A stretch of 64,000 bases of DNA, taken from positions 29,814,474 through 29,878,473 of the forward strand of contig NC_064540.1 of assembly GCF_023856365.1 (NCBI RefSeq), read 5' to 3'. Under the pieces are notes generated by a model. That model saw nothing but the letters and a program-made list of their open reading frames with translations. It made no database searches and was not told the origin of the DNA. Of the stretch, positions 32,945 to 45,440 are shown piece by piece. The translations under genes and the position numbers were made by a program. This DNA comes from Brienomyrus brachyistius. Its lineage: Eukaryota > Chordata > Actinopteri > Osteoglossiformes > Mormyridae. The first letter of the stretch is position 1, and every line of letters begins with the position of its first letter.

Positions 32945-34719
32945 TTATAATTTCTGGGCTATTAAGCAAACCTAAATATAAGCTGCACCCACTGAATTAA
33001 AAAAAAATACTTATTTTGAACATAAATACGCCGCACATGTCTATAAGCCGCAGGTGCCTACATTGAAACAAATGAACTTTACACAGGCTTTAACGAAAGA
33101 CACGGCTGTAACACGGCTTGTAGCAAAAAAGTAGCCTACCAAGAAAGTCATTAGTAATTGTCTTCCTCCTCCTGCACACTGAAACCACTGAAGTCATCTC
33201 CTTCGGTGTCGGAGTTGAACAGCCTCAGAATTGTTTCATTTGATGTTTTCTCTGGATCGTTTTCATTGTTGCTCTCGTCATTTTCATCTAGAGGCAAAAT
33301 CCCCACTGAGCTCGTGCTGCCCTCTTCAATACGCAGCAGTCCAGCCTTTCAAAACCCATTCATTATACTGGACTTTTTTACAGTGCTCCACGCTGTCAGG
33401 AACCACTGGCAGACTTGACCATAATTTGCTCTTTGCATGTGGCCCGTTTTAGTGAAGGTTTTCTCCCCACTTGTCATCCGAGCCTCCCACTGAACACGGA
33501 CCGCCACCTTAAATGGACGATTTACACTGATGTCAAGTGGCTGCAAATACTTTGTTATGCCCCCAGGAATGACAGCTGGAATTGAGTTTGTCCTCTTGAT
33601 GGCTTCTTTCAGTGAATCTGTTATATGGGCCCTCATGCTGTCCAAAACAAGCAATGCCTTGTTCCTGTGAAAGAATCCTCCTGGTCGCTTGCCGTAACAC
33701 TCCGTTAGCCATTCATTCAATAGGCTTTTCGTTATCCATCCTTTCTTGTTGACTTTCCCAATAATTTCTCTAAGGAGTTTTTCTTTTGGCATCATTGTAC
33801 GTTTAAAAATCACCATCGGTGGAAGCTTTTCTCCCGATGCCGTGCAGCTCAGAATACAGGTGAAGTGCATTTTTTCATGCCCAGTTGATTTCAGCGAGTG
33901 ATTAGCCTTTCCTGTTGACAGTCTGAGTGAGAAGCAGGTCAAACATCAGAGGAACCTCATCCATATATTGTCGTGCACACCAATGGAATGCTCCGCTATT
34001 TTTGCATGAATGAATTTGTGGAAGTTTGAAACTTTTTCCTCATAGTCAGGAGGGAGCTCCTATCATCCGTGCCCTGATGGACAGGCTTTCACATCTCATA
34101 AATCTGAGATACCACAATGGTCCACCTCTACAATCCTCAAACTTTTTTGCGGTGGCGATTGTTTTGGCTTTCAGTCGGATCTGCACAGTTAAAACACCTC
34201 GGCTGTCTGCTCTCTGTGCATTGACCCAGTCTTCAAGCTCATTTTCTAGTTCGGGCTTTTCTTTCCTCTGAAAGCTTTTGTTGCCTTTTTGCACTGAGTC
34301 AGTTACCTACACTGCTGTTTCTAAAGTCTTATCATCGATTCATTAAAGCCAAGCTCCTGTGCAGCAGGTCTATCTCCTTTTCCAGCAGTCAGATCGATCG
34401 CCTTCAACTTGAAAGCTGCATCATATGCATTTCTCTGTGCCATGATGAGGGTGTGTACATGAGAAAATGACTACCTTAATCAGAATTATTCAGTGGGAGC
34501 GCGCTTGATTTAATGTAAAGAGTTTCATGGGTTCACCTTAACCCGTTCGGCAATTTCATTGGTCTAAAGTTATGGGGCTCAGTTTTTTGGCGGCATGAAG
34601 TTTGTGAAACCAGGAAAAACCTAAGGTAAAAATCCATTAATTAGCCGCTTCATTGTTTAAGCCGTGAGGTTCAAAGTGTGGGAAAGAAGTAGTGGCTTAT
34701 AGTCCAGAAATTACGGTCT
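32945..34719 (-). mobile_element. pogo/Tigger-type DNA transposon
   Basis: Near-perfect terminal inverted repeats: TAATTTCTGG and CTAT at the left (32948) and the reverse complement of TAATTTCTGGACTATAAGCC at the right (to 34719). A TAAGCCGCAGGTG block occurs inside. The length of about 1.77 kb and TA-rich flanks fit pogo elements, which duplicate TA. Confidence 0.85.
33130..34443 (-). pseudogene. pogo transposase, broken
   Basis: The start codon is at 34441-34443 (MAQRNAYDAAFKLKAIDL, the psq-type helix-turn-helix). A CENP-B-type DNA-binding domain follows at 34294-34046 (ELEDWVNAQRADSRGV). The DDE domain is at 33942-33349 (LSCTASGEKLPPMVIFK, then LLVLDSMRAH with a catalytic Asp, then LQPLDISVNRPFK). 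Stops and a frameshift separate the pieces and the C-terminal tail is poor. Similar proteins in fish are often annotated as pogo transposable element with KRAB-like. Confidence 0.85.
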
Positions 34720-35745
34720 AGAAGCTGAGATAGATTCTGATAAATTGAGCAAAATGGGTGGATTTTACCTTGCTACCAAGGTGAACCAATAGAGCAGAAG
34801 AATTATGTTTGTTATATGTTTGACAATGGTTTGTTGGTGATTTGTGTCCAGACTTTTATTCTAAGTAACTCTCTGTGTTATCAGAGAGGTCAGTTTATAA
34901 TTTTTCTACCACAGGGTCTGTCTGTCGACCACGTTGGTGGAGCCAATTTGAAATGTGTGTCTGTGTGAGTGGGCGTGTTCTCGGTGCGCATGTGCAATTG
35001 TGGCCACCCCCGAAAATCATTTCTCGCGTGTAGTTTGAATGGAGAGGACGCATGTTGGGATTGCTCCATTGTGGAATAATGACTGCTTTGACCCCGCTGT
35101 TTGTGATCTGCTGTGATCGCTGGATCTTCGCATTTGGTGAAATAATTTTGTTCTATTTTACATTGAAATAAACTGTTAAACTGATAATGGCTTTTTCTTA
35201 GTTTTACAGTTTTTAAGTTTATTTAAACTTGTGTTAAAATATTTGTGCTTGCTTAAACTCAGCATTTGTTCTTTTGACAGTATTTCATTCGTGCATGTTT
35301 AAAAATTCGGCCTGCTCTGGCTTTTCTTTCTTTAAAAAGTTAAAGAAAGTCTAGGACTTGTGCTTGCTTAAACTCAGCATTTGCTCTTCTGATCGTGTTT
35401 CGTTTGGGCATGTTTGTAAAAATTCGGCTTAAATTTTGCTTAAAATACGGAATGTGTGCCAACTAACAGCCTGTGGAGCCATGCATGTGCTACCTTACAT
35501 TCATCCTGCTATACGCTTTATTAGTCCTTAAAACATAATTAAAATAGCACATTAATAAATGTAGCCATTGTTTTAATACAAGCCTTAAATTACAAAATTT
35601 AATTTTAGCTTGGGTTGTCAGTCATCGGGGGTGAGGGCGGCTGGCAGCTGGACCTGTCAATCATTAGTGATGACGTCATGGGGGGGAGAGTTACTAAGCT
35701 CCACCCCAAGTACCAACTAACCCTCTCTAACCATTCAGGGTTCTT
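34720..35745. repeat. R1 complex repeat family, part
   Basis: The block from GTCTGTCGACCACGTTGGTG at 34921 to the AGCTCCACCCCAAGTACCAA end at 35697 repeats the arrangement at 27977-28400. No gene. Confidence 0.6.
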
Positions 35746-37969
35746 TTTTTAAATTTTTTTTTGCTGCTCCATTTTTGAACAAACAGGGAACATGTAAGTT
35801 ATAATTGTACAAGTGTTTTTAAGGCAGCACAATATTTCACGTAAATCATCTTACACGTAAACAAGAGCACAAGTCCAGGTTTTGTTTATAGGCTACTGAC
35901 TAAGGAGCTTTTATTTTGTGACATGAGAGAGTTTACACTTTTACATCCGTTAACCTTAGGTTCATAACAATTCACCAACATCAATCACATATCCTTGCAA
36001 TCAAGGGAACTTACTAAATTCAGTTGTCAAAGTTGCAGCATTGTGCACTAAAATGTTGCAGACTAATCCTGTGTGTAATGAGGCATATATGTAGCCCATA
36101 AATATACATAAGTTTACTGTAGAGAAATAAGAAAACATTTAAATGTGACTATGTGTCTTAGTTATCATCCTGCCTATTTTAAGACCTGTTATAGAAGAGC
36201 ACTTTCTTTGTTTAAACAAATTATTTATTATTTTTCTTTAAACGAATTATTTATCATTCTTCAGGAGTCGTAAATAGGCCGACAAGCAAATTTTTTTACA
36301 TTCTCTTTGTCTCGTCCACTTCATACCACAATTCAATGAATTAATTTGTGTGTTGTTAAACATGGATATCAAGTAATTGTAATAGTCCCAAGTTTCTTTA
36401 GAAAGCTAATGGTACCTCCTAACCTACCTATGACTAAGATGTGTTGTTCCTAATTTGGAATAGAACTTCTGTAAAATTTATCTGAAAGTGTCGATATTTG
36501 GTGATGTGCAACATGTACAATGTAATTTAAGTAATGAATTACTTAATGCAGATGGTACGATGTGTAAACCTCCAGGTTGCTCTCATATTGGGTATCAAAT
36601 TAATGGAAAAATTCTCTTAAATATGAATCTGATACGAATTGCATATATCCAAAGTTAAATACTTTTAATTAAAGTCAACTCTAAAGTTGCTTCACTATAC
36701 GGCTGTAAATCCATTGGACCATTATACACACCCCTAAACTAGGACTCCGGTCGGGTGTCCCCAATCATTTGTCCAAGTGTTGAATTCCCAGTGATCATAA
36801 TAGACTTTAAAATCACACACCTAGGATTCCTCTGGGGGGTGGAGCCAAACCGGAAGACTGAAGATACCCGGATGTAGACCAGCTGCTGACAAAAAAAGGG
36901 AAGAAAAAGCTACAAACTGCGAAAAAGCTGCAAGACGCAGGGAACCGCCCCAAACCTTGCCCCCCTGAACTCCATGTGTTGATCATCTCATCACCTTGGT
37001 AAAAAACTTTCAGAGACTCCATCCACATAAACCACCATTCATTTGATAATCTAACCTATTCTATTTAATCTATTGTATGATTTTGGGCCCAGTTTTCACG
37101 CTTGCTGTGCATAACAGTATTTACCTTTATGCGTACCCATTTAAAATCAATTACTGGCTTCCCATACTCCATCCTGCTCATTGATTTTTATTCTTGTTTT
37201 GTTCTTTTATTTTGTGTCTGTTTCATGTTAAGTGTAATGTCTGTCATGTGTTACTTGTAGTATTAGAAATAAATACAGGCCTTTAAACATCTTAAATTTC
37301 CATCTTATTGAATGCTTATAATGAAGTCACTTCACTGGTGCAAAATCATTACTATTTAAGTCTCAGAGTTTTGCTACAGAGTTGCTACAAACATGGCGAG
37401 AGTTATATTTGCAGGACGAACATTCTAACCCAGGTTAAGTAGTTATACTGTAATTAATGGATTCCATTCATATCCTGGAACTAAATCTTCCAGTAACTGA
37501 CTAAGCGGGACTTCCATAATATTGTTTGTTGGAGAAACAAACCATTTGCGTGCAATAATTAATTAATTAATTAATTAATTAATTAATTAATTAATTAATT
37601 AATTAATTAATTAATTATAAACACATTATTAATTGTCCCTACACATTGGTGGACAAAATTTGAATATAACTAATTAATTTCCTATTAACCTTCTCTATGA
37701 AGTCTTGAACTAAAGCTGAAGCATTGAAGGTATGTGATCTCTCTCCGTATGTCAACAACAGACTAGCTGGGGGTAACATGCCATGTCTTATTCCCATGTT
37801 CTACAATTGTTGGCATACCATGTCAAACCCCCTTTATTCTTAGTGTACCCCGGTGGCTAATTTGGGATGTAGCCTCACTCTGAAGTTTTTTTTGGCCTGG
37901 CTGCCCTAATCATGGTTTTTTCCTTGTACTTCAAGAATTTTAAGTGTTCTTGGTGGGGCATCTTCTTTC
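35746..37969. other. Intron DNA, unclassified; (AATT)n at 37557-37617
   Basis: No supported gene. A run of about 15 AATT units lies at 37557-37617. The 71-residue minus frame at 36813-37028 has no recognisable family and no splice context. Confidence 0.5.
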
Positions 37970-38275
37970 CTTGGGCCAATCAAATATGCTCTCTCCACTC
38001 TTAGACAGGTTCATAGTGTCAACTCAAATGCTTCAGGAATCCAGCTTTCAAAAAATTCACAGACATCATTCCCCTCAGGTTCTTTTGGGAAATTTACCAG
38101 TTGCAAATTATTTTCTCTAGATCTTGTCTCCAGATCCATTACTTTATTCTCCAAACTCCTATTCTTTGTTTCAAGCATTGTCTTTGGTTGTGGAAGTGCG
38201 TGCTTCTGCTTGAATTTTACATTCAGAGCATTCCTGCAGATTTTTTTTGATGCCATCTATAGCAGTGAAAACAAG
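37970..38275 (-). pseudogene. L1-Tx1-type LINE ORF1 fragment
   Basis: The minus frame reads LENKVMDLETRSRENNLQL followed by an FFESWIPEA block. This is the coiled-coil-to-RRM region of LINE-1-type ORF1 (transposase 22 domain). A little more homology continues downstream in other frames (VERAYLIGP near 38000). No intact ORF. Confidence 0.7.
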
Positions 38276-40084
38276 ATCAAAACCAGTGGTGATCAAAAAT
38301 TATGTAAGTGAGGCTGTTTGCCCCATATTCAGTTTGTTTCAGTAAACTTTCAGTAACAATATTCAATCAGTTTCAGTAACCTAGGATTATATTAATCCAG
38401 TAATTTTTCAGATAAATGTTTCTTGTCTGTAACTCCTGTAACCATCTACATGTTCCATCTGTCCCTGCCATTTTAAAAAGTAAGTACAGGTACGGGAAGC
38501 AAAATACGGCATCGACATGACTGCATCCAGCTACCTAAGCCTTTCTGTTGTACCAATTATGGGAGAAGCTTTGCATGTATGTTTTTTCTTTTTCGCTACC
38601 ATGTTTTATGATTTTGTTGTCAGGTTGTTCTGGTTCAATTTATTTGACTTGAAGTTTTTCCACCAGAATTCTCCTCTCAAATGGATATTAGAGAATAACT
38701 TTTACTGAATTTGGGGATGGCTGAAGTCCTGTGCCTTGATTAACTACATTTGTCATTGTCAGTGTCAATGACATATTCCATCACTGCCTGATTCTGCTTG
38801 GGGCAATAAATTAATTTTCTTTTAAGCATCAGACTCAAGGGTGCTGACTGGCTAAATTTATGTTGTTATGTGCATATCTTATGTCAGCAATTGGTTGCAC
38901 TGCTGCACTGACTGGGTGAATTTTCAAGCACCCTAGAAGAGATACTGAGAAAGTATGGATGAACATGAAGGAAATTTTCCCCCAACATAATGATTTATAT
39001 TTTTTATATTATACCTGTATGTGATTATAGTGTATTTTAAAATGTGTATGTTACAAAAAAAAATCTTGCATCTATTTTCTCGGCATATGAATGGCCTCTT
39101 CTCTATATTTAATTTTGAGGTTTTCCCCTTTCTTTTGCTAATTTTGCGGTTTTTGACATTAGCACTTTTTAATGTAAAGACGTTAGTTTTTGTTTTCTGC
39201 TGCAAACATGTTAATCAGGATTTACCCCAAGGCAAGGCAGAGCCATATAAAATGTGTCTTTCTGGTTTGCTGCCATACTCAGAACTCACAGCCCTAACTT
39301 TATCTCACAATAAAAGTGTATCAATATGAATTGTATTTTCTCATCCTCTCATTTGAAAACATATTGATATATCATAGAAAGCTCATATGCTGATAAATCG
39401 CTAATGGATGGATGGATGGATTAATGGATGGATGGAGCTGGACATCAGTAGTAAGGGAATCTATCAAGCAGAAAAAACTATGGAATATTATGAAGCATTG
39501 TATAACACTTGGTGAATCTAATTCCTGGGACATTTTGCAAACAAGTAACCTGCAGAATATAATGTAACCTTGTGACCTTCAGAGAATATAGACTAATTAC
39601 TACCACACAATGTAACCAAAATAAATATGAATACGTACTTTATGTTAGATTAGAAGTTTCTGTACCTGTTAGCCTCAGTTGTATGAATATGCACTTTAAT
39701 TAGTTTCAGAGCTTATCTCTATTTTGAAGAGTTCAGTCTGTGAGCTATAGTTGCTTTGGTGGTCAGAGGCTTCCATAGTAAATAGGCAGCCAAGGTAAAT
39801 GATATCTATCCAGAGAACTTGAAGGCAAACTGCACTATATGGATCTATTATGTGGACACCAGCTTGTTCAGCAACAAAGGATTTGAAGTTGATGCACCCT
39901 TGCTGTAGCAGCCTGTACTATTTTAGGAGGTCAACAGTCATAGTGACCCTTAATGCAATGTCACGTGTTTCTGAATAGCTAAAATATAGCAAAGTTAATT
40001 ACCTTTCATTGTAACTGTATAAATGGCAAACTAACCAATAAATCTCCCAAACACTTAATTGCTACAAGATCATGAAGAACCTGA
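38276..40084. other. Intron DNA, unclassified
   Basis: AT-rich; a short GGAT array occurs at 39405-39435. No gene supported. Confidence 0.4.
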
Positions 40085-40335
40085 AGCCTATACTAAGCAT
40101 TACATGGGACAAGGCAGGAGAACACCCTGGATGTGATGCCAGTCCATAGCAGGGCACATACTCACATATACATATAATGGGTGATTTAGAAAAGCCAGTT
40201 TTGTCTAACTGTAGGGCCTATGTCTTTGAAGTGAGAGAGGACACTGAAGTACAAAGAGGAAACCTACTCCACATGGAGAGAGAATGTAAATGCGCAGAAG
40301 TGGGGGCAGAAATCAACACCCCAACACTGTAGGTG
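40085..40335 (-). repeat. Degenerate SINE/L2-tail repeat
   Basis: GATGCCAGTCCATAGCAGGGCA, then a CTTTGAAGTGAGAGAGGACAC-like block and a CTCCACATGGAGAGAGAATG block, line up in order with the 3' part of common fish SINE and L2-type tails, much diverged. Confidence 0.5.
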
Positions 40336-40645
40336 TGACATGACAGTGTTACCCACAAAAGCACTGTGTCATCTTTCCACATGAATACAAAAAAATGCAA
40401 TTATTGCTCTTTCTTAAGGTAGAAAAGATTTATAAACATACACATTGCATCTAAGATATTTTTTTAACGATTTCATGCATTGATTGTAGGAGCTGCAAAG
40501 TGATTCCATACAATAATGTAAAATATATTTAGCAGATTTTAAACATAATATTATTTTTCTAAAAACAATGTTGTAGTTCTTAGAGAATGTTTGGTAAATT
40601 CCCTCCAAAAATAAGTGCATTCAATGAAAGATATTAAGAACCCAC

Positions 40646-40864
40646 CTTTATTTGTGTCAAAGATATTGATGTTCTTGGTGAATTTAGAACTTTGGTGAGA
40701 ACCCCCTTGTCGGAGTCCTCCTAACCAGTAGAGTCGTCCCGTTTCATCCCACACCACTCCAGAGTAGGATCTTTTGCAAGGTAAACTTGGAAGTGTTGTC
40801 CAGGAGCGAGTCTCAAAATCAAAGACCTCATAGGCTTTCACACATCTTTTATTCTGACGTCCCC
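40646..40864 (-). CDS. klhdc8a: KLHDC8A-like kelch protein, internal exon (219 bp)
   Basis: The minus strand reads GRQNKRCVKAYEVFDFETRS and later LYWLGGLRQGGSH and NINIFDTNKG, a kelch blade pair closest to KLHDC8A (the AFEVFDIETRSW and GGLRQG landmarks). The acceptor CCATAG lies above 40864 and the donor GTGGGT below 40646. Two bases, 72 codons and one base give phase agreement with the exon at 15481-15582, about 25 kb away. Earlier exons, which should include the Gly-ending kelch repeat, were not found up to 64000 and probably lie outside the window. Confidence 0.85.
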
Positions 40865-42600
40865 CTATGGCCAGAAATAAGTGTTATGTGTTTTAGACAG
40901 ACAATTAGAAACTCAGTTCTATAAATGATGCCTATTTGTCTTTAGTTAACATGACATGCAAATGCAGTTATTGAGTATGAAGTTAGTTACTTCCCATATA
41001 CATGGAAAATTAGCCTGTTTGTTTTGGTTTTTTGGAATGGGCTAAGTATCTCTGCCTAGCTAGCATGTCCATATGGGCCCCTTGTGGGTTTTATATGGGT
41101 TTAATAATGGGCTCCAACTAGTTGGTCTATTTTGGACTGGGCTTGGTCTCTGTATGGGCCCAAAGAGGGACAGCCTGTAAGCCTGTAAGACAGATGGGTG
41201 TAAGATGGGAACAGTTTGGGATTATAACTGGAAGTTTATATGGGATTTACATGCCCCCCTTTAACAATAGCGCAAGTTTTTAATGGATTTTAATGGATAT
41301 TTATTGGAAAAGAAACTGCTGCAATTTGGGGCCATCTGGGGTTAAATGTGTTAAATGGTTTCAGCTCAGATGATTTTTATAACCATACACTGACACAGAA
41401 TAGAATATTTGATGTACTGGACCAGTTCAGAAAGACTTGTCTCACTGTAGAACTTTTGGTAAACTTGGAATTGAGGAGTTAATTAAAATAAACTGCAGAA
41501 TCATAAGTATTCAAATGAAAATAATACAGTGATAATGTTTATAAGCATGAGAAATCAAGTGACCATTTATTGCTTTTAATATTTTACATCTTTGGTTTAT
41601 AACACTTAAACAACAGTTTAAAAGAAACAACAAAATAAACAATTTCAGAAAAATCATTTTTAAATAATTGGAACATTTGTTTAGAGAAAGTCTGAAATAA
41701 AATTTTATATTGCTTTAATAATTTTAGGCCTGACATTCTGAAGTTTTCACAACTAAAAGGAATATATCTTTAAATAAATAATTTCTATAAACACAAATCA
41801 GCATAGATCTCAAGTAGTTTTGTTTTGTGCAGAACGCTGTACTCTAAGTGAATGATTACCACCAGGGTCACAAGCACCACTAATCCACTCAGAGACTTCC
41901 TTTTCTGTATCCCTTCAGTTGACTTTGGTGGTTAAAGCATTCCTCTTCAGGGTACTTTGTTGGGAGATATTAAATAAACAAAGCAAAAGAAAGCAACAGA
42001 TTAGTGCAGTTTTCAGCTAGGGTTTGCATAGTTGTGTGAAATACAACTTTTATTTATCATTATCACAGAGACATAACGCATGGGAACGTTACAAACTTTA
42101 ATGAAAAAAATACCAACATATGTCTAAAGGCCATTTGTAGGTGCATAGAGGCTTATTAGCCTCTTATATTGACTGCCTTTAACTCTATGGCCCCTCAATT
42201 GATTCTTGTAATGATTTACTTCATCCTGCCATATAAACCCACTGATTTGACATCTACTTCAGTTTTCAAGATAGAGCTACCAGAAATGGACTCAACCAGT
42301 AAAAAACACTTCACTGCTTTTTATACTAATAGCACCCATCTATCTGACAATCCTGTTCCCCCCATCCTCCCCTAGAAGTCCAATGACTGATTATTCATTT
42401 TCAAGGCAGAGTTTCCAAATTAGACAAATAGGATTAATTGTTAAAGTAAAGCTCTTATCTTATTATTTCATACTGAAATAACAATTCTCTACTCCTTATA
42501 TTCCTTCATTCAGCCATCCACCATAACATTAGAACCCACTAACTTTACAACTTCTGTAATTTATAAATTGGTGCAATCGCAATCGAATTCTTATATACTA
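40865..42600. other. Upstream intron, unclassified
   Basis: At 41067-41240 a run of ATGGGCCC/ATATGGG words resembles a dispersed fish repeat. No supported gene. Confidence 0.4.
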
Positions 42601-42639
42601 CACATATTCAAATACAATCCCGTGCAATTACTACAGGAT

Positions 42640-43200
42640 TGTTTTTTTAATCATTTTGTAAATACCCCTACCAGGGGAGAAGCCCTTCTTGATCTTGTTT
42701 TCTCTAATAACCAGGATAGGATTGGAAAATTAGAGGTTGGACTATAGTGACCATAGCATGGTTAAATTCGAGGTTAATTTTAGTGTCCAAAGAGCAAAGT
42801 CCAAAACAAAAGTATACAGTGTTAGGAAGGCTTACTTTAATGGTATGAGACTGAAACTAGAAACTGTAAACTGGATGGAGTTAAATAACAAAATGGTTGA
42901 AGAGGCAAGGGAATTTTTTAAAAGCACATTGTTGCAAGTGTAAGAGGACATCATACCTGTTTCCAGCAAATCTAAATCTAGGAAACTACAACGAAGGTGG
43001 TTTACTACAGAAATTAAGAATAAATTCAGGAGGAAAAGGGCTCTCTTCCGGAAACAAATGGAAATTAACTAATGATTTAAAAACTAAGCAGGAGTATCTA
43101 AGTCTATGGGTTGAGTTAAAAAAACAACATTAGACACTCAAAGAGGAATATCGAAAGAAAAATAGCATTGGAGGCTAAGGATGACAATAAAAGTTTTTAA
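42640..43200 (+). pseudogene. LINE (CR1/L2-like) endonuclease C-terminus and linker
   Basis: The frame FVNTPTRGEALLDLVFSNNQ near 42654, then YSDHSMVKFEVNF near 42739, is the end of an APE endonuclease (SDHS is the conserved C-terminal motif). Linker sequence continues to about 43200. It is followed directly by RT sequence on the opposite strand. Confidence 0.7.
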
Positions 43201-43236
43201 CTCTAAAAATTTTAACTCCTGGTTGGTTTCATGTTG

Positions 43237-43650
43237 TTATCTCCAGGAGTCCAAGTGCGGGCAATCTACCATTTTCACTTGGATTATAGCTTCCATTATT
43301 TTTCCAGTAATTCTAGTTAAACTGATTGGCCTATAGTTTGCTGGGTTACTTCTATTCCTTTTTTTGAATATGGGCGTTATATTAGCATGCTTCCAATCAG
43401 AAGGTGCCACATCCGCAGATAACGATTTCTGGAATGTTAAAGTTAAAGGTTGGCTAAGAATATCCCTCATCTCCTTTAAAACTATAGGTAAGATGCCATC
43501 AGGGCTCTGCGATTTATTTAATTTGAGCTTAGCTAGGCTTAGTACCACATCAGCCTCAGTTATACATATATTGGTCAAACACAACGCTGTATTCGTATTA
43601 AATGGTGGTAAGTTACTCATGTTCTCTACTGTGAACACCTGTGTAAAATA
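43237..43650 (-). pseudogene. LINE (CR1/L2-like) reverse transcriptase N-terminal fragment
   Basis: The minus frame contains KSQSPDGILPIVLKEM, SDWKHANITPIFKK and NYRPISLTRI, the first conserved RT blocks. It appears to be the same family as 51325-52560. The GGAT tail of the SINE at 43651 is fused to its 5' end. Confidence 0.8.
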
Positions 43651-44027
43651 ATCCATCCATCCATTTTCCAAACTGCTTAAAATTTTAACACCTCTGACCT
43701 ATTAGTTGAGTTCTCCCTACTGGATCGCAGGGTGTCCGGAGCCTATTCCAGAACCAATGGGCACGAGGCAGGGAACAACCCAGGATGGGGGGCCAGCCCA
43801 TCACAGGGCACACTCACACACTATCACACGCACACCTACAGGCAATTTAGCAACTCCAATTAGCCTCAGCATGTTTTTGGACTGTGGGGGAAAACCGGAA
43901 TACCCGGAGGAAACCCCACGATGACATGGGGAGAACATGCAAACTCCACACACATGTGACCCAAATGGAGACTCGAACCCGGGTCCCAGAGGTGTGAGGC
44001 AACAGTGCTAACCACTGCACCACATGC
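43651..44027 (-). repeat. tRNA-type SINE with (GGAT)n tail, reverse
   Basis: Full-length reverse copy of the SINE at 17145-17514. On the minus strand the head is at 44027 and the GGAT tail ends at 43651. Just beyond its head, 44030-44135 is shared with 50929-51041. Confidence 0.85.
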
Positions 44028-44135
44028 TGTTGTAAGGACATAAAACTTATAGGTCCTACAGGACCCAACTCTGATCAGCCTGCATCAGTCTATTTCAGAG
44101 CTCCATGAAAAGGATCCTCTGGCCCGGGCAAGACT

Positions 44136-45030
44136 GGACTCCACTCATCAGACCTCCCCTTTTCAGGAAGGCAAAGGCCTGCCGGCTCCTGAGATACTGG
44201 ATAGGAATAACTGGAGCAACACAGAAAAAGCAAGACCTTTCACTCCCGGAGTGACCAGAGTTCCACAGTCAATCCACAGCAACAACAGCTGTCAGCCTCC
44301 AGACACAGACACCTTTTCCACTATAAACAGGTTAACTCACCACACATAGATGTTATGGACAAATACACGCATGTTTGGTCTCGTTTGAATAGGCATGAGA
44401 TGAGGAGTATTATACTCTCAGATTTAAGGAATTATAGCTTTCCCTAAGAGAAATATAGAAACGTTTGGCTAAACCCACCAAAATGAGAGAGCCTCTCACA
44501 TGGTAGAAAAAGGGAATTACAACTGCCCCTAAAGTAATCTGATTGGCTGGGGACTTGAGAACCAAGGTCAGCAATGCCCCTAAAATTAACCATTGACCGA
44601 AATTGGTCAGCCTTCAGAGACATGCCATCACCTGGGTTGGATACTTAAGGAAGGGCCTCAGAAGAAGTCGGGGAGTCACTCTGTAATCAGAGCTCCCACA
44701 GAGAACTGCGTGAAAGTCCATCTGTAGTCAGATACATTCCTCAGCTGAGAGTGCACAAAGTTCTGCGGAAAGTGATTGTTTAATATTGTATTTGTCCAAA
44801 TGTATTTACAAGTATGTGGCCACATGTCAATAATTGTATATTGTAGTATGTTTAATAAATGTTGTTTCGATTACTTTATGACTGTATGATTTGCTAACTT
44901 CTTTATAAATTTTCCAGGTTGGACTTCTATCCTTATTAGGACTACGGTGGTAAATACTATCTTGCAGCCTCTGGGTTAAATCCCCTTTATCCGGGTCCCA
45001 AACTCGACTGCCCAAGTTAAGTTAGGTGGA
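44136..45030. other. Unclassified, possibly LTR-like
   Basis: Contains AATAAA-type signals (44855-44863) after a stretch that could be a promoter (ACTTAAGGAAGG at 44643). It could be an LTR and leader, but no second copy or clear ends are seen. Confidence 0.3.
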
Positions 45031-45440
45031 TACCAAAACTACACCTCTGGAGTTCACACACGATTTAACCTCTGAGGTCAATACATATTGATGAAAGGTA
45101 CCGGTCTACCCTCTGAGGGGCGTACACACTATGTTCCTAGGCACCGGGCATAGTCCCTGAGACGTTCACACGGTAAGATAACGGGTAGCATTGGCAGAGT
45201 CCCTGAGACGAGCCAAAAGTAAGCCTCGTACAAACTACCGCTACAAAACGTGCGTCTTCACAGCCGCTGAGGTTGACACATGTTATGATATGGGTTGCCC
45301 CCAGCTGAGCCCCTAAGGTGGACGTACGTGTGGTTTGGGTAAACATCGGCTTATTCTCCGAGGCACCCACAACCTCAGTAATTGGCAGACACTGAGCCTT
45401 TGGGAAATTATATAGGTCGAGGGACTCCTTCGTCAGGGGT
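45031..45440. repeat. ~45-bp degenerate tandem repeat
   Basis: A core of CTCTGAGG or CCCTGAGA, usually followed by TTCACAC or ACACA, recurs near 45045, 45069, 45111, 45155, 45201, 45264, 45311 and 45356, mostly 42-47 bp apart. No coding. Confidence 0.55.

Noticed and set aside
24450..35745. Helitron or Polinton origin of the R1 repeats
   Set aside because: No Rep/helicase, polymerase or integrase sequence and no defined ends were seen.
21340..38275. One large L1-Tx1 element broken into three minus-strand pieces
   Set aside because: The order on the minus strand (ORF1 at 38 kb, post-RT at 27 kb, RT blocks at 21 kb) is not colinear, so they are probably separate insertions.
42640..43650. A LINE 5' inversion by twin priming
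   Set aside because: The inverted part lies on the wrong side of the RT part and no target duplication was found.
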